Assembly: GCA_964370985.1 (NCBI GenBank)
Contig: CAYJLE010000002.1
Coordinates: forward strand, 62,001 to 126,000
Reading direction: 5' to 3'
From: JAHDVS01 sp964370985
Lineage (GTDB): Bacteria; Actinomycetota; Thermoleophilia; Gaiellales; Gaiellaceae
DNA: 64,000 nt
The position numbers were made by a program, and so were the translations under genes. How positions within the stretch are numbered: position 1 is the first letter of the stretch; each line of letters opens with the position of its first letter. Shown here in pieces: positions 8,910-16,390 of the stretch. The notes beneath the pieces were generated by a model. It worked only from the letters and a program-made list of their open reading frames with translations, made no database searches and was not told the origin of the DNA.

Positions 8910-10064
8910 GTGAAGGACGCGCTCGAGCGGGCCGGCGATCTGCTCTCCCTCTACGAGGCCGAGCTGCGGCGGCTCGTCCCGCCCGGGGCCGAGCTCTTCG
9001 ACGCGCACGTCCACTGCGGCGAGGACATCGACGGGTTCGTCGCCCCGCTCGACGGCCTGCTCGCGTTCCTGCGCGACTCCGGGGCGGGCCGCGCGTTCTG
9101 CTTCTGCCTCGACGAGCCCGACCGCCACCCCGCCTTCCGGGCCGCCAACGACCGCACGCTCGCGGCGGCCGAGCGGGCCGGCGGCACGCTCGTCCCGTTC
9201 GTCCGGCTCGACCTCGTCGAGCACCCGCTCGAGGAGGCCGTTCGCTGCCTCGACCTCGGTGCCCGCGGGATCAAGCTGCACCCGCGCGCGCAGGGTTTCC
9301 TCCTCAACGACGAGCGGCTCGAGCCGGTGTTCGCGCTCGCGGCCGAACGGGGTGTCCCGATCCTGATCCACGGCGGCCGCGGCCTGCCGCCGATCGCGGA
9401 CAACCTCGCGCGCCTCGTCGACCGCCATCCCGAAGCGCGCCTGATCATCGCGCACGGCGGCATCGCCGACCTCGCGGCGCTCGCCGGCGCGTTCGCCGGC
9501 CACCCGGGCGTCTACTTCGACACGTCGATCTGGAGCGCCGTCGACGTTCTCGATATCTTCGGCCGCGTCTCCCCCGAGCAGCTCGTCTACGCCTCCGACT
9601 ACCCGTACGGGCAGCAGCCCCAGTCGCTCCTGCTCGCGCTGCGGATCGCCCGGCTCGCCGGCTTCTCCGAGGATGAGATCCGCGGCCTGCTCGGCGGCAA
9701 CGCCGCCCGGATCGCGGACGGGGGGTCGCCGCCGCCGCTCTCGCCGCCGAAGCTCGCGACGCGCACGCTCGTGCAGCCGATCCCGTTCGCCCGCATCCAC
9801 ACCTACCTGACGATGGCGACGCCGCTGCTCTGGACACGGCAGCCCGACGTGATCGGGGCGCTCGGCCTCGCCCTCAACGCGGCCGCCGAGCGCGACGGCC
9901 ACGCCGAGACCCACGAGCGGATCGAGGAGCTGCTCGCCTGCGCGCGCGACCTCTGGCGGATGGTGCCCGAGCTCGAGGAGGAGGTCGAGCGGCACCACCT
10001 CGGCCGCTCCGTGTTCCGCCTGATCCACCTGGCGGACATCGAGGCGCTCACCGCGCATGCTTGA
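8910..10064 (+). CDS. Amidohydrolase family metal-dependent hydrolase
   Basis: A 384-residue TIM-barrel amidohydrolase. Metal-site motifs appear in order: D31-A-H33-V-H35 (strand 1), IKLHPRAQG, ILIHGGRG, IIAHGGIADL, and the catalytic aspartate in YASDYPYGQQP. After the barrel (about residue 275) there is an extra helical C-terminal region of about 110 residues without a recognisable motif. The substrate cannot be assigned; related amidohydrolase-2 proteins include decarboxylases. A TAACCT box at 8897-8902 lies 7 nt before the GTG start, indicating a leaderless transcript separate from the protease gene. Confidence 0.82.
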   Translation: MKDALERAGDLLSLYEAELRRLVPPGAELFDAHVHCGEDIDGFVAPLDGLLAFLRDSGAGRAFCFCLDEPDRHPAFRAANDRTLAAAERAGGTLVPFVRLDLVEHPLEEAVRCLDLGARGIKLHPRAQGFLLNDERLEPVFALAAERGVPILIHGGRGLPPIADNLARLVDRHPEARLIIAHGGIADLAALAGAFAGHPGVYFDTSIWSAVDVLDIFGRVSPEQLVYASDYPYGQQPQSLLLALRIARLAGFSEDEIRGLLGGNAARIADGGSPPPLSPPKLATRTLVQPIPFARIHTYLTMATPLLWTRQPDVIGALGLALNAAAERDGHAETHERIEELLACARDLWRMVPELEEEVERHHLGRSVFRLIHLADIEALTAHA

Positions 10065-10146
10065 GCCCGCGGTCAACGGCCAACCCCACACGCTCGACCC
10101 CCCGCTCGCCCCGGAGGAGATCGCGCGACTCGAACGCCCGGGATGA
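10057..10146 (+). CDS. Possible 29-residue coupled micro-ORF
   Basis: ATG 10057 to TGA 10144-10146 encodes 29 residues starting MLEPAVNGQPHTLDPPL. It overlaps the amidohydrolase end by 8 nt, and its stop overlaps the ATG of the nucleotidyltransferase in ATGA form. It fills the gap between the two genes exactly and could carry ribosomes into the next gene. No family is recognised; it may be fortuitous. Confidence 0.25.
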   Translation: MLEPAVNGQPHTLDPPLAPEEIARLERPG

Positions 10147-10670
10147 TCGCCGCGGTCGTTCTCGCGGCCGGCGAGGGCAGCCGCTTCGGCGGCTCCAAGC
10201 AGCGGCTGCTGCTGCCCCACGTCTTGCACAGGCTCGAGCGTGCGCCCGTCGACGAGATCGTCGTCGTCGCCGGCGCCCACCCGCTCGCCACGGACGGTAG
10301 GGCGTGCCTGGTCGAGTGCCTCGACTGGGAGCGTGGCCCGGGCGCCTCCCTGCGGGCCGGGCTCGTCGCTCTGGCGCCCGACGTCGAGGCCGCCGTCGTG
10401 TGCCTCGCCGACGGGCCCCTGATCGCGCCGGCCGCGATCGAGCGTGTGATCGAGGCGTGGCGAGCCGGCGCTGGCGACGTCGTCGCCGCAAGCTACCGCG
10501 GCGAGCGCGGCCACCCGGTCGTCCTCGGCCGGCGGGTGTGGGGCGACGTGCCCGACTCCGGAGCCCGCTCGCTCGAGCCGGTACTCGTCCCCTGCGACGA
10601 TCTCGGCGAGCCCGGCGACGTCGACACGAAGGAGGACCTGCGCAGGGTCGAGGGCTCGCTCGGCGAATAA
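10143..10670 (+). CDS. MobA-like nucleotidyltransferase
   Basis: A 175-residue GT-A fold NTP transferase of the MobA/MocA type. The nucleotide-binding start is LAAGEGSRFGGSKQRL (residues 7-22), where a lysine follows the glycine-rich loop, and the metal-binding acidic segment is CLADGPLIAP. The HPVVLGRRVW and DVDTKEDL segments near the end are typical of molybdenum-cofactor cytidylyl- and guanylyltransferases. It is a plausible cofactor-maturation enzyme for the molybdenum hydroxylase encoded at 27.5-31.4 kb, though it is not linked to it. The start overlaps the preceding micro-ORF stop. Confidence 0.8.
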   Translation: MIAAVVLAAGEGSRFGGSKQRLLLPHVLHRLERAPVDEIVVVAGAHPLATDGRACLVECLDWERGPGASLRAGLVALAPDVEAAVVCLADGPLIAPAAIERVIEAWRAGAGDVVAASYRGERGHPVVLGRRVWGDVPDSGARSLEPVLVPCDDLGEPGDVDTKEDLRRVEGSLGE

Positions 10671-10680
10671 CGCCGCGACC

Positions 10681-11361
10681 ATGGTCGCATCCCCGCTGGG
10701 CGCGGCCCGCGTCCGCCGCCGACTGAGCGTCGAGGAGGCCGCGGTCCGCGCGGAGCTCGATCCCGAGGCCGTCCGCTCGCTCGAGGAGAGTCGCGTCTAC
10801 CGCTTCGAGTCGGCCGAGGCCGCCCTCGCCGCCACGCTCGTGTACGCAACCGCGCTCGGGATCTCACGCCGCGAGGCGCGCCAGCTCGCGGGCCTGCCCG
10901 TCCCGCCCCGACTCATCGAGGCCCTCGCGCCCGGGCGGCTGCTTGCAGCCGTGGCCCTGGTCGCCGCCTTCGCCGCCGTCGGCTGGTGGCTCGTGCTCCC
11001 CGGCGCCCGCGCCGACGCGCCCGCACCGGCCGCCACGCCGCTCCGGGTCGCGCCGACAGCGTCGGCTACCGCGAGCCTGCCGCAGCCGTGGGAGATCCAG
11101 GTCGACGTCTACGGCGGCGCCGGAAAGCGCACCGCCGCCACGCTGGTCGCGAACGAGGTCGCCGCGCTCGCGTATCGCATCGGCACCGTGGCGAAGGCAA
11201 AGGACACCGGCTATCGCGAGACCCGCGTCTACTTCCCGCCCGGCGCCCGCGCGATCGCCGAGCGTCTGGCCGCCCAGCTCGGCGTCGGAACGACTGCTCT
11301 GCCCGGCGGCGACGACCCGCTGCGGCTCGTCGTCATCGTGGGCGCCGACCGGGCTGGCTGA
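10681..11361 (+). CDS. HTH-transmembrane-LytR_C protein
   Basis: A 226-residue membrane protein with three parts. Residues about 5-75 resemble a RodZ-like helix-turn-helix (LSVEEAAVRAELDPEAVRSLEE). Residues 86-107 form one transmembrane helix. After an alanine/proline linker, residues 137-222 match the LytR C-terminal domain (VDVYGGAGKRTAATLVANEV, DTGYRETRVYFPPGARAIAERLA). This domain is common in actinobacterial envelope proteins. The HTH would be cytoplasmic and LytR_C outside. It starts 10 nt after the nucleotidyltransferase and is convergent with the anti-sigma gene, 9 nt away. Function is not established. Confidence 0.7.
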   Translation: MVASPLGAARVRRRLSVEEAAVRAELDPEAVRSLEESRVYRFESAEAALAATLVYATALGISRREARQLAGLPVPPRLIEALAPGRLLAAVALVAAFAAVGWWLVLPGARADAPAPAATPLRVAPTASATASLPQPWEIQVDVYGGAGKRTAATLVANEVAALAYRIGTVAKAKDTGYRETRVYFPPGARAIAERLAAQLGVGTTALPGGDDPLRLVVIVGADRAG

Positions 11362-11370
11362 GCGCGCCGT

Positions 11371-11610
11371 CTAGAGCAGCGGCGTGCGCAGCGCCAGGAG
11401 CTTCTCCTTCAGCTCCACCGGCATCTGCTCCTCGCAGCATTTGCGCACGTAGCGTCGCAGCGTCGACTCGAACCGGTAGCGCCTCGCGCAGTACCCGCAC
11501 AGCGCCAGGTGCGCCTCCGCCTCGATTCGCTCGTCGTCGGTCAGCTCCCGGTCGACGTACGGCTGGAGGAGCTCCTCGCACTTGATGCACGGGTCTCCGC
11601 AGTCCTCCAT
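11371..11610 (-). CDS. rsrA: Zinc-binding anti-sigma factor, RsrA-like
   Basis: A 79-residue ZAS-family anti-sigma factor. The diagnostic HxxxCxxC is in HLALCGYCARRY, with further cysteines at the N-terminus (CGDPCIKCEELL) and in RKCCEEQ. In the SigR/RsrA system, disulfide formation between such cysteines expels zinc and frees the sigma factor under thiol stress. It lies 19 nt downstream of the sigma gene with a good GGGGAGG ribosome site, so it should be made with its partner. The family name is recognised by motif and neighbour; the redox role is inferred. Confidence 0.88.
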   Translation of the reverse strand: MEDCGDPCIKCEELLQPYVDRELTDDERIEAEAHLALCGYCARRYRFESTLRRYVRKCCEEQMPVELKEKLLALRTPLL

Positions 11611-11629
11611 CAGTGCCTCCCCACCCCGC

Positions 11630-12214
11630 TCATGATGCCTGTCCCACCGCCTGCTCCGCGAGCTCGTGCTTCAAGATCCGTCGGCCGCGGTGCAGCCGCG
11701 ACATCACCGTGCCGACCGGGATGTCGAGAATCTGCGCCGCGTCCCTGTAGCTGAACTCGCCTATGTCCACGAGCACGAGCACGTCGCGGAAGTCGTGCGG
11801 GATCGCCGCAAGCGCCTGCACGACCCCGTCCTGCGAGAGCTTCTCGACGACCTGCTCGTCCTCGCTCCCGCCGGTCTCCTCGAGCCGGTTGTAGAGGAAG
11901 TAGTCGCCTTCCTCGATCGGCTGGAGGTCGGGCGTCCGCTGGCTCCGCCGCCCGCGGTCGATGTTCAGGTTCGTCAGGATCCTGAACAGCCAGGCCCGCA
12001 TGTTCGTGCCCTGCGTGAACGAGCGCCAGCTGCGAAACGCACGCGTGTACGTGTCTTGGACGAGGTCCTCCGCCTCCTCGCGCGAGGACACGAGCCGCCT
12101 CGCCACGCGGTAGACCTGGTCGGCGTACTGGAGCGCGTCCTCCTCGAAGCGGATGCGGTCGCGGGCCTCGCTGGCGATGCGGCGGGCCGCGGTCTCTGTC
12201 TCGGGCTCGGTCAC
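11630..12214 (-). CDS. sigR: ECF RNA polymerase sigma factor, SigR/SigH type
   Basis: Group 4 sigma factor (194 residues from GTG 12214) that would direct RNA polymerase to oxidative/thiol-stress promoters. Region 2 carries the YRVARRLVSSREEAEDLVQDTYTRAF-type core-binding helix and the FRILTNLNIDRGRR segment. Region 4 carries FSYRDAAQILDIPVGTVMSRLHRGRR for -35 recognition. The GTG at 12214 is preferred over the TTG at 12247 because a near-perfect SigR promoter ends at 12245, so upstream codons would be untranscribed or inside the -10. A GGTGGAG site lies upstream. Probably autoregulated and cotranscribed with rsrA. Confidence 0.93.
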   Translation of the reverse strand: MTEPETETAARRIASEARDRIRFEEDALQYADQVYRVARRLVSSREEAEDLVQDTYTRAFRSWRSFTQGTNMRAWLFRILTNLNIDRGRRSQRTPDLQPIEEGDYFLYNRLEETGGSEDEQVVEKLSQDGVVQALAAIPHDFRDVLVLVDIGEFSYRDAAQILDIPVGTVMSRLHRGRRILKHELAEQAVGQAS

Positions 12215-12244
12215 GAAGGCGGACGGTACCACTCCACCGAGTCG

Positions 12245-12272
12245 CAACGGGTGACCGAGCGCCGCTATTCCC
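12245..12272 (-). promoter_or_regulatory. SigR-type promoter of sigR-rsrA
   Basis: On the reverse strand GGGAAT (12272-12267) is followed by exactly 18 nt and GTTG (12248-12245). This is the published actinobacterial SigR/SigH consensus GGGAAT-N18-GTT. It sits about 30 nt before the chosen sigR start and implies positive autoregulation. Confidence 0.8.
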
Positions 12273-12284
12273 CGCGGGGTCCGC

Positions 12285-12500
12285 TCAGCCGGCCGTCTGG
12301 CGGAACCCGGCGCGGGCGAGTGCGTCGACGATCGTCTGGCGCTCGAGCAGCTCGTCGTCCCAGGCGAGCGCGACCTCGCCCATCAGGTTCGCGTTCGCCG
12401 ACTCGAGCCCGTCGAGCTCGCGCAGCGTGCCGCCGAGGCGAATCACGCAGCGCTCGCAGCGGATGCCGCCGACGTGGATCGTCTCGGAGCGCAGAGCCAC
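12285..12500 (-). CDS. Heavy-metal-associated (HMA) domain protein, CopZ-like
   Basis: A 71-residue single-domain ferredoxin-like HMA protein with the metal-binding CxxC in GIRCERCV (residues 15-18) and the usual late DALARAGF segment. It probably binds Cu(I) in the cytoplasm as a chaperone. No copper ATPase is encoded nearby. The GTG start at 12500 has a TACGAT box 6 nt upstream (12507-12512, reverse strand), indicating a leaderless transcript divergent from the YbaK gene. Confidence 0.85.
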   Translation of the reverse strand: MALRSETIHVGGIRCERCVIRLGGTLRELDGLESANANLMGEVALAWDDELLERQTIVDALARAGFRQTAG

Positions 12501-12537
12501 ACGCCGATCGTACCGGCAACGCCGTTACCCTCACGGC

Positions 12538-13332
12538 GTGCATCCCACCGCCCGCAAGCTCGAGCGGCGCCTGCGCGGGCTGGGGCTCGACGTGGAGGTT
12601 CGGGAGCTCGACCGCTCGACCCGGACCGCCGCCGATGCCGCGGCAGCGAGCGGCTGCGACGTGGGCCAGATCGTGAAGTCGCTCGTGCTGGTCGCGGGCG
12701 GCGAGCCCGTGCTGTGCCTGTGCGCGGGCGACCGCCGCGTACGTCTCGAATGGTTCGGGCCGGACGCGCGGATGGCGAGCGCCGAGGAGGCCCGGGCCGC
12801 GACGGGTTTCGCCGTCGGCGGTGTCCCTCCGCTCGGGCACGACCGGCCGCTGCGAACCGTCGTCGACGCCTCGCTCTCCCGGTTTCAGGCCGTCTGGTGT
12901 GCCGCGGGCACCCCGCGGGCGGTCTTCAGCGTTGATCTGGAGGCTCTGCTGGCCGCTCTCCCCGCGGCCGAGCTGGTCGAGGACGTTGCCGCAGGGGCGC
13001 AGGGGCCGGGGGGTCCGGCCCCTACGTGGAGGGAAGCCGGAGGCCCGGGCAGGTGGGTCGGGCCTCCGGCCATTGGATGCTTCCGGCCTCCAGGGAGGGA
13101 GAGGCCTCGGAAGCCGGGCCCCGCGGGTGGGGCCCCCGGGCGGCTTCAGCCGTTCGGCGTGGCCGGCTGGCGCCCGAGCGTGGCGGTCAGCGTCATCGTC
13201 TCTCCGTCTCGGTTGATCTCGATGGTCACGGTGTCGCCGGGTTCCTTGCCGGTGACGGCGTCACGCACCTGCTCCATCGTGGTGACGGCCTCGCCGTCGA
13301 TCGCCACGATGATGTCGCCGCCGAGGGTGTAG
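12538..13332 (+). CDS. YbaK/aminoacyl-tRNA deacylase domain protein with anomalous C-terminal extension
   Basis: Residues 1 to about 150 form a YbaK/prolyl-tRNA-editing domain: TARKLERRLRGLG, the conserved GQIVKSLVLV lysine segment, and GGVPPLGH. Such domains hydrolyse mischarged aminoacyl-tRNAs. The frame stays open for roughly 110 more residues through a cluster of GC hairpins, then runs 187 nt antisense into htrA before TGA at 13330-13332. That tail has no domain and is unlikely to be original; a lost stop or sequence error near 13000 is probable. The GTG start has a TACCCT box (12526-12531) 6 nt upstream. Confidence 0.75.
   Translation: MHPTARKLERRLRGLGLDVEVRELDRSTRTAADAAAASGCDVGQIVKSLVLVAGGEPVLCLCAGDRRVRLEWFGPDARMASAEEARAATGFAVGGVPPLGHDRPLRTVVDASLSRFQAVWCAAGTPRAVFSVDLEALLAALPAAELVEDVAAGAQGPGGPAPTWREAGGPGRWVGPPAIGCFRPPGRERPRKPGPAGGAPGRLQPFGVAGWRPSVAVSVIVSPSRLISMVTVSPGSLPVTASRTCSIVVTASPSIATMMSPPRV
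13001..13139. repeat. Cluster of four GC-rich hairpins between convergent genes
   Basis: Perfect stems: AGGGGCCGG 13001-13009 with 13015-13023; GCCGGAGGCCCG 13036-13047 with 13059-13070; GGGCCCC 13116-13122 with GGGGCCC 13129-13135. A fourth, imperfect stem pairs 13080-13090 with 13101-13113. The cluster sits between the end of the YbaK domain and the htrA stop. A bidirectional terminator or a repeat-element remnant would fit; there are no T tracts. Confidence 0.6.
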
Positions 13333-14384
13333 TCGCTTCCGTTCAGCGTGACGGCCGTGTCACCGCCGCGCAGGCCCGCCGCAGCGGCGGGGCTGTCCGG
13401 TCGCACCGCCGCGATCAGCACGCCCTCGTCGACGGGCAGGCGGAAGTTCTTCGCGAGCTCGGCCGTGATCGGCTGCATCTCGATTCCGAGGTAGGCGTGC
13501 TCGACCTGGCCCGATTCGATCAGCTGCGACGCGACGTCCTTCACGGTGTTCACCGGGATTGCGAAACCGACGCCGACGTTGCCATCCCCGCCGGCACCGA
13601 GGATCTGGGCATTGACGCCGATCACCTCGCCGCGGGCGTTCAGGAGCGGCCCGCCGGAGTTGCCCCGGTTGATCGCGGCATCGGTCTGGATCACATGGTC
13701 GATGCGAAAGCCGTTCGGGGCGGTGATCCCCCGCTGGACGGCGCTGACGATGCCCGCGGTGATCGTGCGGTCGAGCCCGAAGGGGTTGCCGATCGCGACC
13801 ACGGAGTCGCCGACGGTCACCCCGTCGGAGTCGCCGAGCGGCAGCGGCATCAGGGCTCGCGCGGCAACGTCGACCTTGAGGACAGCGAGATCGGTGGAGG
13901 GGTCGGTGCCGATCAGCGTCGCCGGGACCGGCTCCTGGCCGGAGAAGCCGACCCGGATGTCCTGGGCTCCCTCGACCACGTGGTAGTTCGTGACGATGTG
14001 CCCGGCCTTGTCGATCACGAAGCCGGAGCCGAGCGCCTCCTGCTGCTGCGGCAGGCCGAAGTCGAACGGGTCCTCGCTCTCACCCGAGGAGGTGGCCGTG
14101 ATGCGCACGACGCCGGGTGCCGCACGTTCGTAGATCTCACCCATCGTCAGGCTCTCGCCGCTCGCCTCGAAGACGGCGGGGGCGGTCTCGCCGGCGACCC
14201 GCTCGATGACGGTGGTCGCCGTCGTGCCGCCGCCGAGGTCGGTGGCGGCGACGATCCCGACCGCGACGCCGGCACCGAGCAGCCCGGCCGTCACGAGCGG
14301 CGCGGAGCCGCGCACGAGCTGGCGCGCGCTCCGGCGTGCGGGGCGGGGCGGCTCGGGTGGCGGGGCTGCGGCGAACTCGCTCAC
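13146..14384 (-). CDS. htrA: HtrA/DegP-family S1C serine protease with PDZ domain
   Basis: A 412-residue membrane-anchored envelope quality-control protease. A cytoplasmic proline-rich tail is followed by one transmembrane helix (about 28-48). The trypsin-like domain has H135 (TNYHVVEG), D165 (STDLAVLKV) and S243 (RGNSGGPLL). A single PDZ domain fills about 295-400 (LGIEMQPI, DSPAAAAGLRGGD). The GTG start at 14384 has a TATAAC box 7 nt upstream on the reverse strand (14397-14392), so it is probably leaderless. Upstream GTTAACC repeats suggest control by a response regulator, as expected for an envelope-stress gene. Confidence 0.93.
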   Translation of the reverse strand: MSEFAAAPPPEPPRPARRSARQLVRGSAPLVTAGLLGAGVAVGIVAATDLGGGTTATTVIERVAGETAPAVFEASGESLTMGEIYERAAPGVVRITATSSGESEDPFDFGLPQQQEALGSGFVIDKAGHIVTNYHVVEGAQDIRVGFSGQEPVPATLIGTDPSTDLAVLKVDVAARALMPLPLGDSDGVTVGDSVVAIGNPFGLDRTITAGIVSAVQRGITAPNGFRIDHVIQTDAAINRGNSGGPLLNARGEVIGVNAQILGAGGDGNVGVGFAIPVNTVKDVASQLIESGQVEHAYLGIEMQPITAELAKNFRLPVDEGVLIAAVRPDSPAAAAGLRGGDTAVTLNGSDYTLGGDIIVAIDGEAVTTMEQVRDAVTGKEPGDTVTIEINRDGETMTLTATLGRQPATPNG

Positions 14385-14407
14385 GACACCGGTTATACCC
14401 GGCGTTC

Positions 14408-14457
14408 GTTAACCGGCCGCGGGTCCGTGTTAACCGGCGGTGAAGAGCTGGTTAACG
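14408..14457. promoter_or_regulatory. Phased GTTAAC repeats between htrA and mscS
   Basis: GTTAACCGGC occurs at 14408-14417 and 14429-14438, and GTTAAC again at 14451-14456, with a weaker GTGAAGA at 14440. Starts are 21 and 22 bp apart, two DNA turns, with an 11-bp subperiod. This is the spacing used by OmpR-family response regulators (PhoP/MtrA-like boxes). It lies just upstream of the htrA -10 box. Confidence 0.5.
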
Positions 14458-14520
14458 TGTATTTCGCCCGTGCCGCCGCGCGGCCAAGGAGGCTGCGGGG
14501 CCCGCGTCGAACTCCGCGGG

Positions 14521-15431
14521 GTGGCCCTGTCGGATCGCACCGTGGACGCGCTCGTCACCGCGGGCGTCGGCGTGGCGGCCGTCGTCGCCGCCCGCTGGTC
14601 GCTCGCGCACGCGATCGCCCGCTACGTGGCGCGGGCCGAGACGCGGCGCACCCCGGACGAGGTGGCGCGGCTGCGCACGCGCGCCGGAGTGCTCGTGTGG
14701 GGCGTGGTCGCGTTCCTCGTGGTCGTGTTCGTCTGGCAGTTGCTGACGATCTTCCCGAGCACCCGGACGCTCGCCAACACGGTCATCACGTCCGGGGCGG
14801 TGCTCGCCCTGCTCGCCGGGCTGGCGCTCACGGTGCCGCTCGGGAACCTCGGAGCCGGGATCATGCTCGCGCTCTCCCAGCCGGTGCGCCTCGGCGACCG
14901 CATGACAATCGACGACCTGACCGGCGAGGTCGAGCAGATCACGATGATCCACACCGTGCTGCGCGCCGACGACGGCCGCCGCGTCTACGTCCCCAACAGC
15001 CGCATGTTCGCGACGGTCGTCGTCAACCGGACGGTCGACGACTCGCGACGGGAGCTCGCGGTTCAGCTCCCCATCTCGCTCGCGGCGCCGGTCGACCGGG
15101 CCCGAGCTGTCGTCCTCGATGCGATCGGGGTTGCCACGGCGGAGGCGGCGACGGTGCGGCTGACCGAGGTCGGGGAGCGGACGTGCTGGCTGACCGCGAG
15201 CCCCGCCCCGCCCCCGGGGGCCCCCCACCAAGCGCTGGGGGGGGAGGAGNNNNNNNNNNGGTGCCCCGGGGGGCGGGGGCGCGGGGGGGGCTCCCCGTGG
15301 GGGGGGCGGGGCGGGGGTGGCTGCCGCGCAGCAGGCCCGCGCCGTCGGGCACCGACACGATCGCTCTGGGGGCTGAGCTGCGCGAGCGCGCCCTTGCGGC
15401 GCTCCTGCGCGACGGTCTTCTGCCCGCCTGA
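14521..15431 (+). CDS. MscS-family mechanosensitive channel, interrupted by assembly gap
   Basis: A small-conductance mechanosensitive channel. Transmembrane helices lie at about 10-24, 54-78 and 86-110. The MscS core follows (GLALTVPLGNLGAGIMLALSQPVRLGD) and the beta-domain (GEVEQITMIHTVLRADDGRRVYVPN). A 10-N gap with G/C-run flanks corrupts the C-terminal domain and shifts frame. The native end (ALGAELRERALAALLRDGLLPA, TGA 15429-15431) is in a different frame from the start. Start GTG 14521 is tentative; an AAGGAGG at 14486-14492 could instead serve another in-frame start. Releases solutes on hypo-osmotic shock. Confidence 0.8.
15250..15259. other. Assembly gap (10 N) in corrupted sequence
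   Basis: Ten N inside the MscS gene. Roughly 15195-15325 is dominated by G and C runs, and the reading frame changes across it. Same signature as the gap at 6950-6959. Confidence 0.9.
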
Positions 15432-15490
15432 GCCGCGGGTCCGTCACAATCGCAGCCGACGTCGATCCCCGCGAAGGAGGCACGCAACCG

Positions 15491-16390
15491 ATGAAGCCGG
15501 CGTGGCACGGCATCTTTCCCTCGCTCTGCACGCCCTTTCGCCCCGACGGCGAGGTCGACGTCGAAGGCGTGCGGGCCGCGGCCCGGTTCGCGGTCGAGGC
15601 GGGGGCGCACGGCCTCGTCTGCCTCGGGCTCGCGGGCGAGGTGGACTCACTCACCGCGGCGGAGCGGATGCGGGTCGTCGAGGCGATCGTGGGCGTGGCC
15701 GGGGACGTGCCCGTACTCGCCGGGGCGACCGGCGGGGGCCTCGAGGAGTCCTTCGAGCTCGCCCGCCACGCCGAGGCGGCCGGCGCCGCGGGGATCGTGC
15801 TGCCCCCACCGCTCTGGCCGGGCCTAGACGCCGCCGGGCTCGTCTCCTTTCTGGTCGCGGTGGCCGGGGCCGTGTCCATCCCCGCGCTGGTCCAGGACGC
15901 CCCCGAGTACCTCGGCGTCGAGATCGGCCCCGTCGGAGTCGCCGAGGCGATCCGTCGCGCTCCGACGATCCGCGGCGTCAAGCTCGAGACCGGCCCGGAG
16001 GGGATCGAGGACTGGCGCGCCGAGCTCGGCGAGGACGTGCTCCTGTTCGGCGGCAACGGCGGCATGTACCTGCTCGACTGCATCCGGGCGGGGGCGGACG
16101 GTGTGATGCCCGGCGGCGACACGGTCGACGTCCTCGTGGGCGCGTACGAGGCCGAGCGGGCCGGGCGATCGGAGGAGGCCGAGGGGCGCCTGTTCTCGCT
16201 GCTACCGCTGCTCGTCTACGAGCTCCAGACGATCCACCACTACAACGCCTGCGCCAAGCACGTGCTCGGCCAGCGCGGCGTGGCGGTCGGGCCCGGCGTC
16301 CGCCCGCCGGCACGGGCGCTCGACGCGCGCTCCCTGGCGCGGCTCGAGTGCTACCTCGACCGGCTCGGGCTGGCCGCGGCCGGCGGCTAG
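15491..16390 (+). CDS. Dihydrodipicolinate synthase (DapA)-superfamily lyase/aldolase
   Basis: A 299-residue class I aldolase of the DapA/NAL family. The Schiff-base lysine is in IRGVKLETG. The pyruvate-site segment reads GLAGEVDSLT where DapA has GTTGE, and the catalytic-tyrosine region reads VQDAPEYLG instead of YNVPxRT. It therefore keeps the family chemistry (lysine imine with a 2-oxo acid) but is unlikely to be true DapA. It has a strong GAAGGAGG site before ATG. The stop overlaps the convergent leuD stop by 4 nt. The substrate cannot be told from sequence. Confidence 0.82.
   Translation: MKPAWHGIFPSLCTPFRPDGEVDVEGVRAAARFAVEAGAHGLVCLGLAGEVDSLTAAERMRVVEAIVGVAGDVPVLAGATGGGLEESFELARHAEAAGAAGIVLPPPLWPGLDAAGLVSFLVAVAGAVSIPALVQDAPEYLGVEIGPVGVAEAIRRAPTIRGVKLETGPEGIEDWRAELGEDVLLFGGNGGMYLLDCIRAGADGVMPGGDTVDVLVGAYEAERAGRSEEAEGRLFSLLPLLVYELQTIHHYNACAKHVLGQRGVAVGPGVRPPARALDARSLARLECYLDRLGLAAAGG

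Noticed and set aside
7503..10682. A 1059-codon reverse-strand frame
   Set aside because: It covers the protease, amidohydrolase and nucleotidyltransferase genes antisense; composition is that of a shadow frame.
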